A stretch of DNA of 64,000 bases from Planococcus donghaensis MPA1U2 (GCF_000189395.1 NZ_AEPB01000022.1:1-64000), one strand, 5' to 3'. Shown: positions 1-9,189, counted from the first letter of the stretch. Numbers and translations are program-made. The notes: a model not told the origin generated them from the letters alone.

Positions 1-9
1 TCGCATTGA

Positions 10-252
10 TTAATGTCCAGCACCAGGAACGTGGATGAACGTAGAGTAATAAGTGAAGCCTACGAAAAATACTGTTAAATAGGCGCCAAAAATATACAAA
101 TACATGCGTTCAGAAATATTTAAAAATCCAAGAAGAACAAAAAATCCGGTGTTAGCGACCATTAATAATGATACTTCAACCATATCGCCTACATAAAAGA
201 GAACTGCAAATATTCCAGTCCACCATCCCATTAATTTGAACATATTATTCAT
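10..252 (-). CDS. yqgY: DUF2626 family small membrane protein (YqgY-like)
   Basis: An 80-residue hydrophobic protein with two or three membrane segments, roughly residues 7-25, 30-45 and 53-70. The C-terminal stretch reads YIFGAYLTVFFVGFTYYSTF and ends PGAGH, which resembles the DUF2626 family and B. subtilis YqgY. Function is unknown. The start is the ATG at 252 because AAAGGAGGG lies seven bases upstream. A longer GTG/TTG reading to 273 would run through that ribosome binding site. It is divergent from the comG operon, as in related Bacillales. Family call is from memory of the family, not a search. Confidence 0.8.
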   Translation of the reverse strand: MNNMFKLMGWWTGIFAVLFYVGDMVEVSLLMVANTGFFVLLGFLNISERMYLYIFGAYLTVFFVGFTYYSTFIHVPGAGH

Positions 253-293
253 GGGTAATCCCTCCTTTGCCACAACACAATAATCTCTTGTTC

Positions 294-323
294 ATTATAT
301 AGGAAAAAGAGTGAATGTGTAAA
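294..323 (-). promoter_or_regulatory. SigA-type promoter of the DUF2626 gene
   Basis: On the minus strand TTTACA (318-323) and TATAAT (294-299) are separated by 18 bp and lie about 40 bp upstream of the ATG. The -10 is a perfect consensus. Confidence 0.6.
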
Positions 324-460
324 CAACGAGTTGGTCTTTCTTTGTGACAAACAGGTGTACGATAAAAAGCTGAATAAATCCCGTAGTCCTCTGCAAACCA
401 ACTAGTCCATGAAAAATACATTCTCTTTCAAATTTGAGATTTGGCTTGTTATGGACGTTC

Positions 461-513
461 AAAAAATTATTTTGGCAAAAATTATTTCTTTTTCAAAAAG
501 AGCTAGCTATACT
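461..513 (+). promoter_or_regulatory. Putative ComK box and comG promoter
   Basis: A perfect AT-box AAAA-N5-TTTT lies at 461-473. A second, imperfect one (AAAA-N5-TTCT) is at 477-489. TATACT at 508-513 can serve as -10, but the -35 position (TTTCTT) is poor, as expected for a promoter needing an activator. In B. subtilis ComK binds paired AT-boxes in front of comGA. The spacing between the two boxes here is not one of the canonical ones, so the assignment is inference. Confidence 0.45.
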
Positions 514-563
514 ATGGGTGAACAAAGAGGCGGCCTTTGTTCACGTCAAAACTGGAGGTGGAT

Positions 564-1607
564 ATGCAATCAATTATTGAGCGCCGCTGTGTGGACCTCT
601 TGCATGATGCGGCAGAAAATGGCACAACAGACATCCACATCAAACCCGAACCATCTTGTTATACCGTTGCTTATCGCTCGTTTCAAAACTTGCGACAAGT
701 AAAACAACTCCCCTTTGATCTAGGTGATCGCATGATTGCTTATTTCAAATACCTATCCCTTTTAGATACAAGTGAAAAGCGAAAACCCCAAACCGGTTCT
801 TTCCAACTTACCATCAACAACTTATCCCATTATTTTCGAATATCAACTTTGCCTTCAGTATTAACAAAAGAAAGCATGGTCATCCGGATTATGCCGGATG
901 ATACCGCACAATCCATTTATCAATTGGCAGCGTTTCGTGACTCGGCTCGGCTTTTAGAAAAGTTGTCTGAAGCGTCTCAAGGACTTATTTTGTTTACGGG
1001 TCCTACTGGTTGTGGCAAGTCCACCACTTTGTATTCGTTGTTAAAGCATTGTTCGGAAAAACTAAGTCGAAACATTATTACACTTGAAGATCCTGTAGAA
1101 CGTAAAAACCAAGCGATTTTACAAATTCAAGTAAATGAAAAAGCGGGACTTAGTTATGCAACAGGGTTAAAAGCAATTTTGCGACACGACCCAGATATTA
1201 TCATGATTGGCGAAATTCGAGATGCAGAAACAGCTCAAATCGCTGTGCGGGCCGCATTGACTGGGCATTTAGTATTTTCTACGATACATGCTAGACATTC
1301 TGTTGGCTGTTTGCATCGCTTAAATGATTTAGGTGTGTCTTTTGAAGACATGTCCCAAACTTTAGTTGCCATATCTGCGCAAAAAATTATTCCGCTGTTT
1401 TTAGATGTTGAACAAAAACAGCCTAGCCACCGCGCGCTTTATGAAATTCTTGATGGTGAACGGCTCGAAGAAGCGTTAATGTCCGCACATCAGAAAAAGA
1501 TATACACGTTGCCAAGTCATTTGTCTTTTGCTGGTCAAGTGCGAGAAGGAGTGAAAATCGGTGCGATTGAGCCTTCCTATACGTACAGACAAGGTCCGTC
1601 TTCGTGA
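564..1607 (+). CDS. comGA: Competence pseudopilus assembly ATPase ComGA
   Basis: A traffic ATPase of the type II secretion/type IV pilus PilT/GspE family that powers pseudopilus assembly for DNA uptake at the inner face of the membrane. Walker A GPTGCGKS lies at residues 146-153. The Asp/His-box region follows, and the Walker B segment DIIMIGEIRD is at 211-220. The C-terminus lacks the tetracysteine zinc motif of GspE, as in other ComGA. Length is 347 residues, normal for the family. The start is the ATG at 564, preceded by GGAGG; an in-frame TTG at 537 has no such site. First gene of comGA-GG, overlapping comGB by 47 bp. Confidence 0.93.
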   Translation: MQSIIERRCVDLLHDAAENGTTDIHIKPEPSCYTVAYRSFQNLRQVKQLPFDLGDRMIAYFKYLSLLDTSEKRKPQTGSFQLTINNLSHYFRISTLPSVLTKESMVIRIMPDDTAQSIYQLAAFRDSARLLEKLSEASQGLILFTGPTGCGKSTTLYSLLKHCSEKLSRNIITLEDPVERKNQAILQIQVNEKAGLSYATGLKAILRHDPDIIMIGEIRDAETAQIAVRAALTGHLVFSTIHARHSVGCLHRLNDLGVSFEDMSQTLVAISAQKIIPLFLDVEQKQPSHRALYEILDGERLEEALMSAHQKKIYTLPSHLSFAGQVREGVKIGAIEPSYTYRQGPSS

Positions 1608-2604
1608 CCGCGAACAATTTTTGACACGTCTAGCGGTGTTAATGAACGAAGGGTATTTATTGCCAGTGGCGTTGAATTTGTTATTGCCAATGCATACATC
1701 AAAGCTAGAAGAATCTTTGGTTGGCATCACGACTATTTTAAAAGAAGGAGGAAATGCAGCAGAAATACTAAAATTTTTAGGGTTTAAAGAGCATGTGTTA
1801 TTTCCAGTTGAAATTGCTGAATCTCATGGCAGATTGGCGGAATCGATTGATAGTATTGGCAAAAGTTTTGCGCGGACCGAGCGCGTGCAAAAGAAATTAA
1901 AGAATATATTGATATACCCAGTTTCTTTGCTGATTTTCACTTCCATCTTATTTTTGTTTTTTCGCACAAGCTATGTGCCGAATTTAACGGAAATGATGAA
2001 TTCGATGCAAAGCGGAGAAGAAGCTTCCGGTGTGCCAGCTTATTTACTGAATTTGCCAGATTTTTTTATCGCAATTTTTGCATGTGTTGCTTTGTCGGTA
2101 TTTGTATTCGGTCAGCTATTAAAACAACAAGCAGTCGAGCGACAAATCACATGGCTTTTGTCGATCCCGGTTATCTGCCGTTTTATGAAACTGTACTGGT
2201 CGCATTTGCTGGCGCGTGAACTTGGCACTTTGCTGCATAGTGGGATCTCAATGCAACAATCACTCGATTTGTTGCAACGCCAAAACTATCATAAAATTAT
2301 TCAGTTTATGGCGCGCACGTCTCACGAAGAATTGATGATGGGCCAAAGTTTTTCTAGGTCACTCGAACATGTTGCGTTTGTTTCTAAAGACATGCCTGCT
2401 TTTGTGCAACACGGGGAAATTACAGGGTTTTTAGGCAAAGAGCTCATTCTTTATAGTGAAGTGTTAATGGAACAAATTGAACAGCATACGCAGCAGATGC
2501 TACGTATTATTCAGCCAAGCTTTTTTATCATCATTGCGATTTGCATTATCGGTGCTTATTTAGCGATTTTAATGCCGATGTATAACTTGGTCCATACCAT
2601 TTGA
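1561..2604 (+). CDS. comGB: Competence pseudopilus polytopic membrane protein ComGB
   Basis: A GspF/PilC-like inner-membrane platform protein of 347 residues that works with ComGA to assemble the ComGC pseudopilus. Two T2SSF-type cytoplasmic repeats are separated by membrane segments near residues 118-137 and 167-187, with a final one near 320-340 (FFIIIAICIIGAYLAILMPM). Translation starts at GTG 1561 inside the end of comGA; AAGGAG lies nine bases upstream, so the two genes are translationally coupled. It ends just before the comGC ribosome binding site. Confidence 0.92.
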   Translation: MRLSLPIRTDKVRLRDREQFLTRLAVLMNEGYLLPVALNLLLPMHTSKLEESLVGITTILKEGGNAAEILKFLGFKEHVLFPVEIAESHGRLAESIDSIGKSFARTERVQKKLKNILIYPVSLLIFTSILFLFFRTSYVPNLTEMMNSMQSGEEASGVPAYLLNLPDFFIAIFACVALSVFVFGQLLKQQAVERQITWLLSIPVICRFMKLYWSHLLARELGTLLHSGISMQQSLDLLQRQNYHKIIQFMARTSHEELMMGQSFSRSLEHVAFVSKDMPAFVQHGEITGFLGKELILYSEVLMEQIEQHTQQMLRIIQPSFFIIIAICIIGAYLAILMPMYNLVHTI

Positions 2605-2615
2605 GGAGGAAGAAT

Positions 2616-2930
2616 ATGCGCTTATTAAAAAATCAAAGAGGATTTACATTAATCGAAATGCTAATTGTTATGTTAATTATTACGGTGTTAATTGCGATTG
2701 CCATACCGAATGTGACAAAGCAATCTTCTGCAGTAGAAGAGAAAGGATGTAAAGCGTTTGTCCAAATGGTTCAAGGGCAAGTCGAGTCGTACCGAATGGA
2801 TTATAAAGCTTTACCTACAATGGAGAATCTTGAGGCTGAGGGCTATTTAAAAGCTGGTGAAACAAAATGTCCAAATGGAGATTTAGTTACCATTTCGACT
2901 ACTGGAGTCGTTAGTTCTGCTAAACCTTAA
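2616..2930 (+). CDS. comGC: Major competence pseudopilin ComGC
   Basis: A 104-residue class III prepilin. A short basic leader precedes the prepilin peptidase (ComC) site G^FTLIE, with G at residue 9. A hydrophobic segment follows (residues 10-32). Two cysteines (residues near 46 and 85) match the disulphide described for ComGC. ATG 2616 is preceded by GGAGGA, which supports it over an upstream TTG. It is the main structural subunit of the DNA-uptake pseudopilus and sits in its usual place between comGB and comGD. Confidence 0.93.
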   Translation: MRLLKNQRGFTLIEMLIVMLIITVLIAIAIPNVTKQSSAVEEKGCKAFVQMVQGQVESYRMDYKALPTMENLEAEGYLKAGETKCPNGDLVTISTTGVVSSAKP

Positions 2931-3354
2931 CGAAAAAGGGTTTACCTTGTTGGAAATGTTACTAGTACTAGTTGTACTAGTAACAATTTCCGCCATTTCA
3001 ATTTCTGGCTATCGTTCGTTCATGGTACAAAAAGAAGAGCAGCGCTTTTTTGAAATTCTCCGTCAAGATATTTATTTTGCACAAAGCCAAAGCTATGCGT
3101 TAAACATGACAGCGAAAATCATATTTCGAGAAAGTAAAGGAACGTACGAAGTCTTTACAGATCTTCAATTAGTAGCTGTCTCTCGTAAATTGCCACAATC
3201 GATTCAATTGAAAAAAACAAGTAACTTAACTGAAATTTATTTTAATGAGAACGGGACTGTTGTCCAGTCGGGTACTCTCCGGTTTTCGACATCAAGAGGC
3301 GAAAAAACCTTAGTTGTGCACCTCGGCGGAGGGAGAGTGGTGTTTTCTGAATGA
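2917..3354 (+). CDS. comGD: Minor competence pseudopilin ComGD (non-canonical start)
   Basis: A minor pseudopilin with the cleavage motif KG^FTLLEML followed by a hydrophobic helix (LVLVVLVTISAISISG). The motif is encoded upstream of the first standard in-frame start codon (TTG 2947, inside the motif). Upstream of it the frame is open to a stop at 2884 and contains only CTG candidates. CTG 2917 has GGAG nine bases upstream and would give a 10-residue leader, so I place the start there. The reading frame overlaps the end of comGC by 14 bp. Without a start upstream of 2938 the product could not be processed as a prepilin. A sequencing error in the leader is the main alternative. Confidence 0.75.
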   Translation: MLNLNEKGFTLLEMLLVLVVLVTISAISISGYRSFMVQKEEQRFFEILRQDIYFAQSQSYALNMTAKIIFRESKGTYEVFTDLQLVAVSRKLPQSIQLKKTSNLTEIYFNENGTVVQSGTLRFSTSRGEKTLVVHLGGGRVVFSE

Positions 3355-3643
3355 GCAAGGCATATCTTGGGCAGAGACGATGGTGAGTTTATTGATGGTG
3401 TTTATTTTGTTTGGCAGTTTATTGCCCGTAATGATCGGCATTCAGCATAGCCTTCAAGTTAAAAAAGAACGAGTTAGCGCATTTGAAACTTTGCATGAAG
3501 CAGCAAGAGAAATAAGTACTACTGGAAATCTGCAAGGTCAGAGAACAGTTAATAATATTTTATATAGTTGGGAAATGGAAGAGCAGCTTTGTGTTGACTA
3601 TGTGGATTATAAAGAACAACGGCGACGTATATGCATCGACTGA
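3314..3643 (+). CDS. comGE: Minor competence pseudopilin ComGE
   Basis: A small pseudopilin-like protein. The sequence NEQG^ISWAETMVSLLMVFIL resembles a degenerate prepilin cleavage site plus hydrophobic helix, with the conserved Glu at +5. The only standard in-frame start is TTG 3314, which gives a 16-residue leader. A CTG at 3347 has the better ribosome binding site (GGAGGGAGAG, nine bases upstream) and would give a 4-residue leader. It overlaps comGD by 41 bp and comGF by 13 bp. Assignment rests mostly on position in the operon. Confidence 0.7.
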   Translation: MCTSAEGEWCFLNEQGISWAETMVSLLMVFILFGSLLPVMIGIQHSLQVKKERVSAFETLHEAAREISTTGNLQGQRTVNNILYSWEMEEQLCVDYVDYKEQRRRICID

Positions 3644-4074
3644 GACGGCTAGATGAAAAGGGTTTTTCTTTTTTGACATCGATTTTTGATGTAATGGTAT
3701 TAATGACGCTACTGCCTTTAATCGTCTTGTTTTTTAGTTTTGCTATTCAATTTAAACAAGACGTAGATCCGCACCGAGCAGAGTGGCAATTGTTCGTCAT
3801 CGATTTACAAAGCTACTTACATCGCAGTGACACGATTGAAGTTATTAATGGAGGAAGCGGGATTCGGGTTGTTCAACGAGTAGAAGAATTTGATATTGAA
3901 CTGTACACAAATATGATGCGCAAGCAAAAAAGCCAGAAAGGACATGAAGTGATGTTAACTCGTGTAAGCCAGTGTAGTTTTTCGTTAGATGGCAACAAAG
4001 TGAAAATTCGAATCAAATTTACTACAGGGAATATAGAAGAGGCAGAATATGTTTTTACGAAACCATCTGGATGA
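3631..4074 (+). CDS. comGF: Competence pseudopilus protein ComGF
   Basis: A 147-residue protein with an N-terminal DEKG^FSFLTSIFDV motif and a hydrophobic segment through residue 37 (VLMTLLPLIVLFFSFAIQF). The rest is soluble and beta-rich in appearance. ComGF is needed for pseudopilus formation in B. subtilis. The gene overlaps comGE by 13 bp and comGG by 26 bp, which indicates translational coupling. Length is close to the family norm. Confidence 0.82.
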   Translation: MHRLRRLDEKGFSFLTSIFDVMVLMTLLPLIVLFFSFAIQFKQDVDPHRAEWQLFVIDLQSYLHRSDTIEVINGGSGIRVVQRVEEFDIELYTNMMRKQKSQKGHEVMLTRVSQCSFSLDGNKVKIRIKFTTGNIEEAEYVFTKPSG

Positions 4075-4240
4075 AAAAGGGGCCATTTATCCGATCACAA
4101 TTGTATTTTTTATGTCCGCTCTCCTAATGCTATCTCACTCATTGACGCTGTATTCGATTCAATATAAAACGTATGATGGTTTGGAAAATACGCATAGACA
4201 TGCTACGATACTATTACTGATAGAAATAGAGCAAAAATAA
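4049..4240 (+). CDS. comGG: Short ComGG-like competence protein, probably truncated
   Basis: A 63-residue product with a DEKG^AIYPITIVFFMSALLM start, in the expected last position of comG. The hydrophobic N-terminal helix of ComGG is recognisable, but the C-terminal half found in B. subtilis ComGG (about 124 residues) is missing. Only 33 bp separate the stop from aroK, so no room remains for a lost second half in another frame. It is either a naturally short minor pseudopilin or a truncated one. Identity rests mainly on position. Confidence 0.6.
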   Translation: MFLRNHLDEKGAIYPITIVFFMSALLMLSHSLTLYSIQYKTYDGLENTHRHATILLLIEIEQK

Positions 4241-4273
4241 ATACCTGAGTAGAGGTAAGTATCGGGTGGTAGG

Positions 4274-4801
4274 ATGAACAGAATATATTTGATCGGATTC
4301 ATGGGCTGCGGGAAAAGCGCGGTCGGCAGAAGGTTAAGCTTTCTACTGAAACTGCCCTTCTATGACATGGACAAAGAAATTGTTCGTCAGACAGGGAAGA
4401 CGATTCCTGAAATTTTTGAGCAGCATGGCGAAAAATATTTTAGAGATCTAGAAACGCAGTTTTTGCAAAATTTTAAAAACGATTATTGCATCATCTCTAC
4501 AGGCGGTGGTGTTACCATGCGGAAAGAAAATCGGAAAATCATGAGAAATACTGGATTGGTGATGTTTTTAGATGCGCCATTCCGAGAAATTTGGCGACGG
4601 ATTCACCGGGATCCTAATCGTCCGATTGTCCGTCAATCGACTCGTGAAGAAATTGAGGCGTTGCATAAAGCGCGCTACCGGGATTATAAACAAACTGCAC
4701 ATATTACGATTCGTACTGAATTCCGTACATTACGGCAAATTACACAATATGCTGCATTTCAAGTGAATCGTCTAAAAAGCGAACGTTTTGATTTTAATTA
4801 A
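4274..4801 (+). CDS. aroK: Shikimate kinase AroK
   Basis: Phosphorylates shikimate with ATP in the chorismate pathway; cytosolic. Walker A GFMGCGKSA lies at residues 8-16, the Asp-rich shikimate-binding turn FYDMDKEI near 30-37, and STGGGV near 75-80. A lid-type arginine segment follows (RDPNRPIVRQ). At 175 residues it has normal length. It follows comGG by 33 bp, as in related genomes, and ends inside a terminator hairpin. Confidence 0.93.
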   Translation: MNRIYLIGFMGCGKSAVGRRLSFLLKLPFYDMDKEIVRQTGKTIPEIFEQHGEKYFRDLETQFLQNFKNDYCIISTGGGVTMRKENRKIMRNTGLVMFLDAPFREIWRRIHRDPNRPIVRQSTREEIEALHKARYRDYKQTAHITIRTEFRTLRQITQYAAFQVNRLKSERFDFN

Positions 4802-4819
4802 TCAATTCGTTCGCTTTTT
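4774..4819 (+). terminator. Rho-independent terminator after aroK
   Basis: A perfect 12-bp inverted repeat (AAAAAGCGAACG at 4774-4785 with its complement at 4808-4819) ends in five T. The left arm is within the last codons of aroK. Confidence 0.8.
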
Positions 4820-4934
4820 ATCCTGTTACAGAAAAAAGATTGCGCTTTCTAGTGAACAATGTTAGGATATATTCAAAGTTATACTATTCTGTATAACGGA
4901 TTGGACCAATCAATCTTGATTTGGGCGGATGATT

Positions 4935-5133
4935 GTACGAGGAGAGAATGCGAAAGCGTCGCCGAAGGAGCAAATAACAAAAGTTATGAATCTCTCAGGC
5001 AAAAAGACTCGTACAGGACGCATCTCTGGAGAATGCTGCATGTCAGCTACCAACGAGGAAAGCCATCATTTTGGTAAACTTTCAGGTTCCAGGACAGAGA
5101 TTTCCCTTTAAAGGGAAATCTCTGTCCTTTTTT
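4935..5133 (+). promoter_or_regulatory. Tandem glycine riboswitch (gcvT leader)
   Basis: Aptamer 1 is closed by GTACGA (4935-4940) pairing with TCGTAC (5009-5014). It holds the conserved GGAGAG, GCCGAAGGAGCAA and CTCTCAGGC blocks. Aptamer 2 (about 5015-5100) has CTCTGGAGA, ACCAACGAGG and TTTCAGGTTCCAGGAC. The expression platform is the terminator hairpin at 5091-5133. Glycine binding normally prevents termination and turns on the glycine cleavage operon that starts 60 bp downstream. Confidence 0.93.
5091..5133 (+). terminator. Riboswitch expression-platform terminator
   Basis: AGGACAGAGATTTCCCT (5091-5107) pairs with its perfect complement at 5112-5128 around a TTAA loop, followed by a T6 run. 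The left arm overlaps the 3' part of aptamer 2 (CAGGACAGAG), which is how ligand binding would compete with termination. Confidence 0.85.
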
Positions 5134-5192
5134 CGTGCCCAGATGTATGTAGAAGCTGGCCGAAAAGATTTGTAAAATGAGGAGGAAAATCA

Positions 5193-6293
5193 TTGGCACA
5201 GTTAAAACGTACACCTCTTTTTGAAACCTATTCAAAATACGGTGGCAAAACAATTGATTTTGGTGGTTGGGAACTGCCTGTGCAATTTTCGAGCATTAAA
5301 GAAGAACATGAAGCGGTCAGAACAAAAGCAGGTCTTTTTGATGTATCGCATATGGGTGAAATCTTCGTTACAGGAGCAGACAGTTTAGACTACCTCCAGC
5401 ATCTCGTCACAAATGATGTATCCAAAATTCAAGATGGCCAAGCACAATATACAGCGATGTGCTACGAAGATGGCGGCACAGTAGACGATCTTTTGGTTTA
5501 TAAAATAGCAGATCAGCATTATTTGCTCGTAGTGAATGCATCCAATATTGAAAAAGATTTTGATTGGATGGAAGCATCAAAAACTGGTGATGTGACATTA
5601 GATAATGCATCTGAACGCTTCGGCTTATTGGCGTTTCAAGGTCCTTTATCTGAACAGGTGCTACAGCGCTTAACAGAGGAAGATCTTTCAACGATTAAAC
5701 CTTTCCGTTTTAAAAACGACGTAGAAGTGGCAGGACAAAAAGTGATATTGTCGCGTACAGGTTACACGGGCGAAAACGGCTTTGAAATTTATGCAGCACC
5801 TGAAGCCTTGGTTTCTCTTTGGGAAAAAATTCTAACTGAAGGCGAACCTGAAGGAGTGTTACCGGTAGGACTTGGCGCGCGTGATACATTGCGCTTTGAA
5901 GCTTGTCTTGCTTTATACGGTCAAGAATTGTCGAAAGACATCACCCCGCTTGAAGCAGGCATCAATTTTGTTGTGAAATTGAAAAAAGAACAAGATTTTC
6001 TTGGCAAAAAAGCATTAGCTGCTCAAAAAGAAGCAGGCGTGCCGCGCAAATTAGTAGGTATTGAAATGATTGATAAAGGCATACCGCGTCATGGATATCC
6101 TGTGTATGTAGGGGACCAAAAGATTGGTGAAGTAACAACGGGTACTCAATCGCCAACGCTCAAGAAAAATATCGGGTTGGCGTTAGTTTCAAGTGAATAT
6201 GCTGAACTCGGAATCGAATTGGAAGTTGAAATTCGCAATAAACGACTAAAAGCGAAAACAGTAGAAACACCATTTTATAAACGATCCAACTAA
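5193..6293 (+). CDS. gcvT: Glycine cleavage system T protein (aminomethyltransferase)
   Basis: Transfers the aminomethyl carbon from lipoyl-GcvH to tetrahydrofolate, releasing ammonia. The 366-residue protein begins with the family segment [21 protein letters not shown] and has [14 protein letters not shown] near 185-198, part of the folate-binding fold. The C-terminal barrel has [19 protein letters not shown]. The start is TTG 5193 with AGGAGG eight bases upstream. First gene of gcvT-gcvPA-gcvPB, directly behind the glycine riboswitch. Confidence 0.95.
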   Translation: MAQLKRTPLFETYSKYGGKTIDFGGWELPVQFSSIKEEHEAVRTKAGLFDVSHMGEIFVTGADSLDYLQHLVTNDVSKIQDGQAQYTAMCYEDGGTVDDLLVYKIADQHYLLVVNASNIEKDFDWMEASKTGDVTLDNASERFGLLAFQGPLSEQVLQRLTEEDLSTIKPFRFKNDVEVAGQKVILSRTGYTGENGFEIYAAPEALVSLWEKILTEGEPEGVLPVGLGARDTLRFEACLALYGQELSKDITPLEAGINFVVKLKKEQDFLGKKALAAQKEAGVPRKLVGIEMIDKGIPRHGYPVYVGDQKIGEVTTGTQSPTLKKNIGLALVSSEYAELGIELEVEIRNKRLKAKTVETPFYKRSN

Positions 6294-6320
6294 TTTAACT
6301 TGAAAAGGGGACAGCACTCG

Positions 6321-7688
6321 ATGAAACATCGCTATTTACCAATGACAACTCAAGACGAAAAAGAAATGCTGGAAACAATCGGTATCGATTCAATTGATGA
6401 ATTGTTTTCAGATATCCCGGAAAAAGTTCGTTTTAAAGGCGAATACAACATTAAAGCGGCTAAATCAGAGTCTTCATTAACAAAAGAGTTGGCGCAAATT
6501 GCAGCTAAAAATGCGGACACAAACCGTTATGCATCCTTTTTAGGTGCGGGTGTTTACGATCATTACAAACCGATTATTGTCGACCACGTCATCTCGCGTT
6601 CTGAGTTTTATACGGCGTATACACCGTACCAGCCAGAAATTTCACAAGGTGAACTACAGGCGATTTTTGAATTCCAAACAATGATTAGTGAATTAACAGG
6701 TATGGAGATTGCCAACTCTTCTATGTATGACGGCGGAACAGCTCTTGCTGAAGCAGGAATGCTTGCTGCAGGACACACTAAACGTAAGAAAATCTTGGTG
6801 TCACGTGCAGTTCATCCAGAATCACGCGATGTTGTTCGCACTTATGCACTTGGTCAGTCGATTGATGTAATCGAAATTCCATTAAAAAATGGTCATACCG
6901 ATTTGGATGCGTTAAAAGAAATGATGGATGACAACGTCGCAACTGTGATGATTCAATATCCAAACTTTTTCGGTCAAGTTGAAAACTTAAAAGAAATTGA
7001 GCCGATTGTTCACGGGTCTGGCGCATTGCTATCCGTTTCTTCAAATCCACTAGCACTTGGTGCGCTTACTGCTCCAGGTCAACTGGGTGCAGACATTACA
7101 GTAGGAGATGCACAGCCTTTTGGAATTCCTGAAGCATACGGCGGACCTCACTGTGGTTATTTTGCAGTAACGAAAAAACTAATGCGCAAAGTTCCAGGTC
7201 GTTTAGTCGGCGAAACAACGGACGAAGAAGGCCGTCGTGGATTTGTATTAACGTTGCAAGCACGTGAACAACATATTCGTCGCGATAAAGCGACATCGAA
7301 TATTTGCTCGAACCAAGCATTAAATGCATTAGCTGCATCTGTTGCTATGACAGCACTTGGCAAAGTCGGTACACAAGAAATCGCCAAACAAAACATTGTC
7401 AAAACACATTATATGAAGCAACAATTGAAAAAAGCTGGATTTGAAATTGTTTTTGAAGGCGCTCATTTCAATGAAATCGTTGTGAAAACAAAAGAATCTG
7501 TGAAGCAATTAAACGACCGTTTGTTTGAAAAAGATATGATCGGCGGTTATGACCTTGGACTAAGTTATGACGAATTCCCAAATCATATGTTAGTTGCGGT
7601 TACTGAACAACGGACAAAAGAAGAAATCGATGCATTCGTGCAGGAAATTGCTGCGAAAAAACAGGAAGTGGGGGCTACTCATGCATAA
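6321..7688 (+). CDS. gcvPA: Glycine dehydrogenase (decarboxylating) subunit 1
   Basis: The N-terminal half of the split P protein, 455 residues, non-PLP-lysine subunit. With GcvPB it decarboxylates glycine and loads the aminomethyl group onto lipoyl-GcvH. The start is ATG 6321 (MKHRYLPMT), as in Bacillus GcvPA, with AAAGGGGAC about twelve bases upstream. The TTG at 6300 would translate the ribosome binding site. Conserved [10 protein letters not shown] and [19 protein letters not shown] are visible. It overlaps gcvPB by 8 bp. Confidence 0.95.
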   Translation: MKHRYLPMTTQDEKEMLETIGIDSIDELFSDIPEKVRFKGEYNIKAAKSESSLTKELAQIAAKNADTNRYASFLGAGVYDHYKPIIVDHVISRSEFYTAYTPYQPEISQGELQAIFEFQTMISELTGMEIANSSMYDGGTALAEAGMLAAGHTKRKKILVSRAVHPESRDVVRTYALGQSIDVIEIPLKNGHTDLDALKEMMDDNVATVMIQYPNFFGQVENLKEIEPIVHGSGALLSVSSNPLALGALTAPGQLGADITVGDAQPFGIPEAYGGPHCGYFAVTKKLMRKVPGRLVGETTDEEGRRGFVLTLQAREQHIRRDKATSNICSNQALNALAASVAMTALGKVGTQEIAKQNIVKTHYMKQQLKKAGFEIVFEGAHFNEIVVKTKESVKQLNDRLFEKDMIGGYDLGLSYDEFPNHMLVAVTEQRTKEEIDAFVQEIAAKKQEVGATHA

Positions 7689-9144
7689 GGACAACCAAGC
7701 GCTAATTTTTGAATTGACGAAAGAAGGCCGCGTCGGCTACAGTTTGCCGACACTTGATGTACCAGAAGTTGACTTGAGTGAGCTTTTACCAACTGATTTA
7801 ATCCGTACGGAAGCAGCAGAACTGCCTGAAGTATCGGAACTTGATATTATGCGTCATTACACAGCCTTATCGAACCGTAACCACGGTGTGGATTCGGGTT
7901 TCTATCCACTAGGTTCTTGCACAATGAAATACAACCCGAAAATCAATGAATCTGTTGCACGTTTCCCAGGATTTGCGAACATTCATCCGTTACAAGATGA
8001 AAAAACAGTTCAAGGAGCTCTTGAATTGATGTTTGATTTGCAAGAGCACTTAAAAGAAATTACAGGCATGGACGAAGTAACGTTACAACCAGCTGCAGGC
8101 GCACACGGCGAATGGACTGGTTTAATGATGATCCGTGCTTACCATGAGTCCCGTGGAGATTTCAAACGTACAAAAGTTATTGTTCCCGATTCAGCACACG
8201 GAACAAACCCTGCTTCTGCAACAGTTGCTGGCTTTGAAACAGTAACGGTTAAATCGAGTGACCAAGGACTTGTCGATTTAGAAGATTTAAAACGCGTTGT
8301 TGGAGACGACACTGCGGCATTAATGTTAACTAATCCGAATACACTCGGCTTGTTTGAAGAGCAGATTTTAGAAATGGCTGCAATTATTCACGAAGTTGGC
8401 GGGAAATTGTATTATGACGGTGCCAACTTAAACGCGGTTATGTCAAAAGCGCGTCCTGGAGATATGGGCTTTGATGTGGTTCACTTGAACTTGCACAAAA
8501 CATTCACAGGACCTCACGGCGGCGGTGGACCTGGATCTGGTCCTGTTGGCGTGAAAAAAGATTTAATGCCTTACTTGCCAAAACCCGTATTGGTGAAAAA
8601 AGACGAAGCATATACGTTTGACTATGACCGTCCAGATTCAATCGGTCGTGTAAAACCGTTCTACGGTAACTTCGGAATTAACGTCCGTGCTTATACGTAT
8701 ATTCGTTCAATGGGGCCTGATGGCTTGAAGGCTGTAACAGAATACGCCGTGTTAAACGCTAACTATATGATGCGCAGACTGCAACCTCATTTCGACTTGC
8801 CATACGACCGTCATTGCAAGCATGAATTCGTATTAAGTGGTCGTCGTCAGAAGAAGTTAGGCGTCCGCACATTGGATATGGCAAAACGCTTACTTGACTT
8901 TGGCTATCATCCGCCAACAATCTACTTCCCGTTAAATGTAGAAGAAGGCATGATGATCGAACCAACCGAAACCGAATCGAAAGAAACATTGGACGCTTTT
9001 ATTGACGCGATGATTCAAATTGCGAAAGAAGTAGAAGAAAATCCAGAAATCGTCCAAAACGCACCGCATACAACAGTTATCAATCGTTTGGACGAAACAA
9101 AAGCAGCACGTCAACCTGTGCTTCGTTACCGTAAAGCTGAATAG
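7681..9144 (+). CDS. gcvPB: Glycine dehydrogenase (decarboxylating) subunit 2
   Basis: The PLP-binding half of the P protein, 487 residues. The cofactor lysine is K273 in [28 protein letters not shown] (171-180) and [10 protein letters not shown] (245-254) are PLP-enzyme signatures. The start is ATG 7681, overlapping gcvPA by 8 bp with GGGGGCT upstream, which indicates translational coupling. A terminator follows. gcvH and the L protein are not adjacent; lpdV or another dihydrolipoyl dehydrogenase would supply the latter. Confidence 0.95.
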   Translation: MHKDNQALIFELTKEGRVGYSLPTLDVPEVDLSELLPTDLIRTEAAELPEVSELDIMRHYTALSNRNHGVDSGFYPLGSCTMKYNPKINESVARFPGFANIHPLQDEKTVQGALELMFDLQEHLKEITGMDEVTLQPAAGAHGEWTGLMMIRAYHESRGDFKRTKVIVPDSAHGTNPASATVAGFETVTVKSSDQGLVDLEDLKRVVGDDTAALMLTNPNTLGLFEEQILEMAAIIHEVGGKLYYDGANLNAVMSKARPGDMGFDVVHLNLHKTFTGPHGGGGPGSGPVGVKKDLMPYLPKPVLVKKDEAYTFDYDRPDSIGRVKPFYGNFGINVRAYTYIRSMGPDGLKAVTEYAVLNANYMMRRLQPHFDLPYDRHCKHEFVLSGRRQKKLGVRTLDMAKRLLDFGYHPPTIYFPLNVEEGMMIEPTETESKETLDAFIDAMIQIAKEVEENPEIVQNAPHTTVINRLDETKAARQPVLRYRKAE

Positions 9145-9155
9145 AAAACAAAAAG

Positions 9156-9189
9156 ACGTGTTGGCCACTAAGGCCAACACGTTTTTTTA
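9156..9189 (+). terminator. Terminator of the gcv operon
   Basis: ACGTGTTGGCC (9156-9166) pairs with its exact complement at 9172-9182 over a 5-nt loop, followed by T7. Confidence 0.9.

Noticed and set aside
7096..7402. Minus-strand ORFs inside gcvPA and similar shadows inside most long genes
   Set aside because: They lie wholly inside conserved genes on the other strand and carry no recognisable domain.
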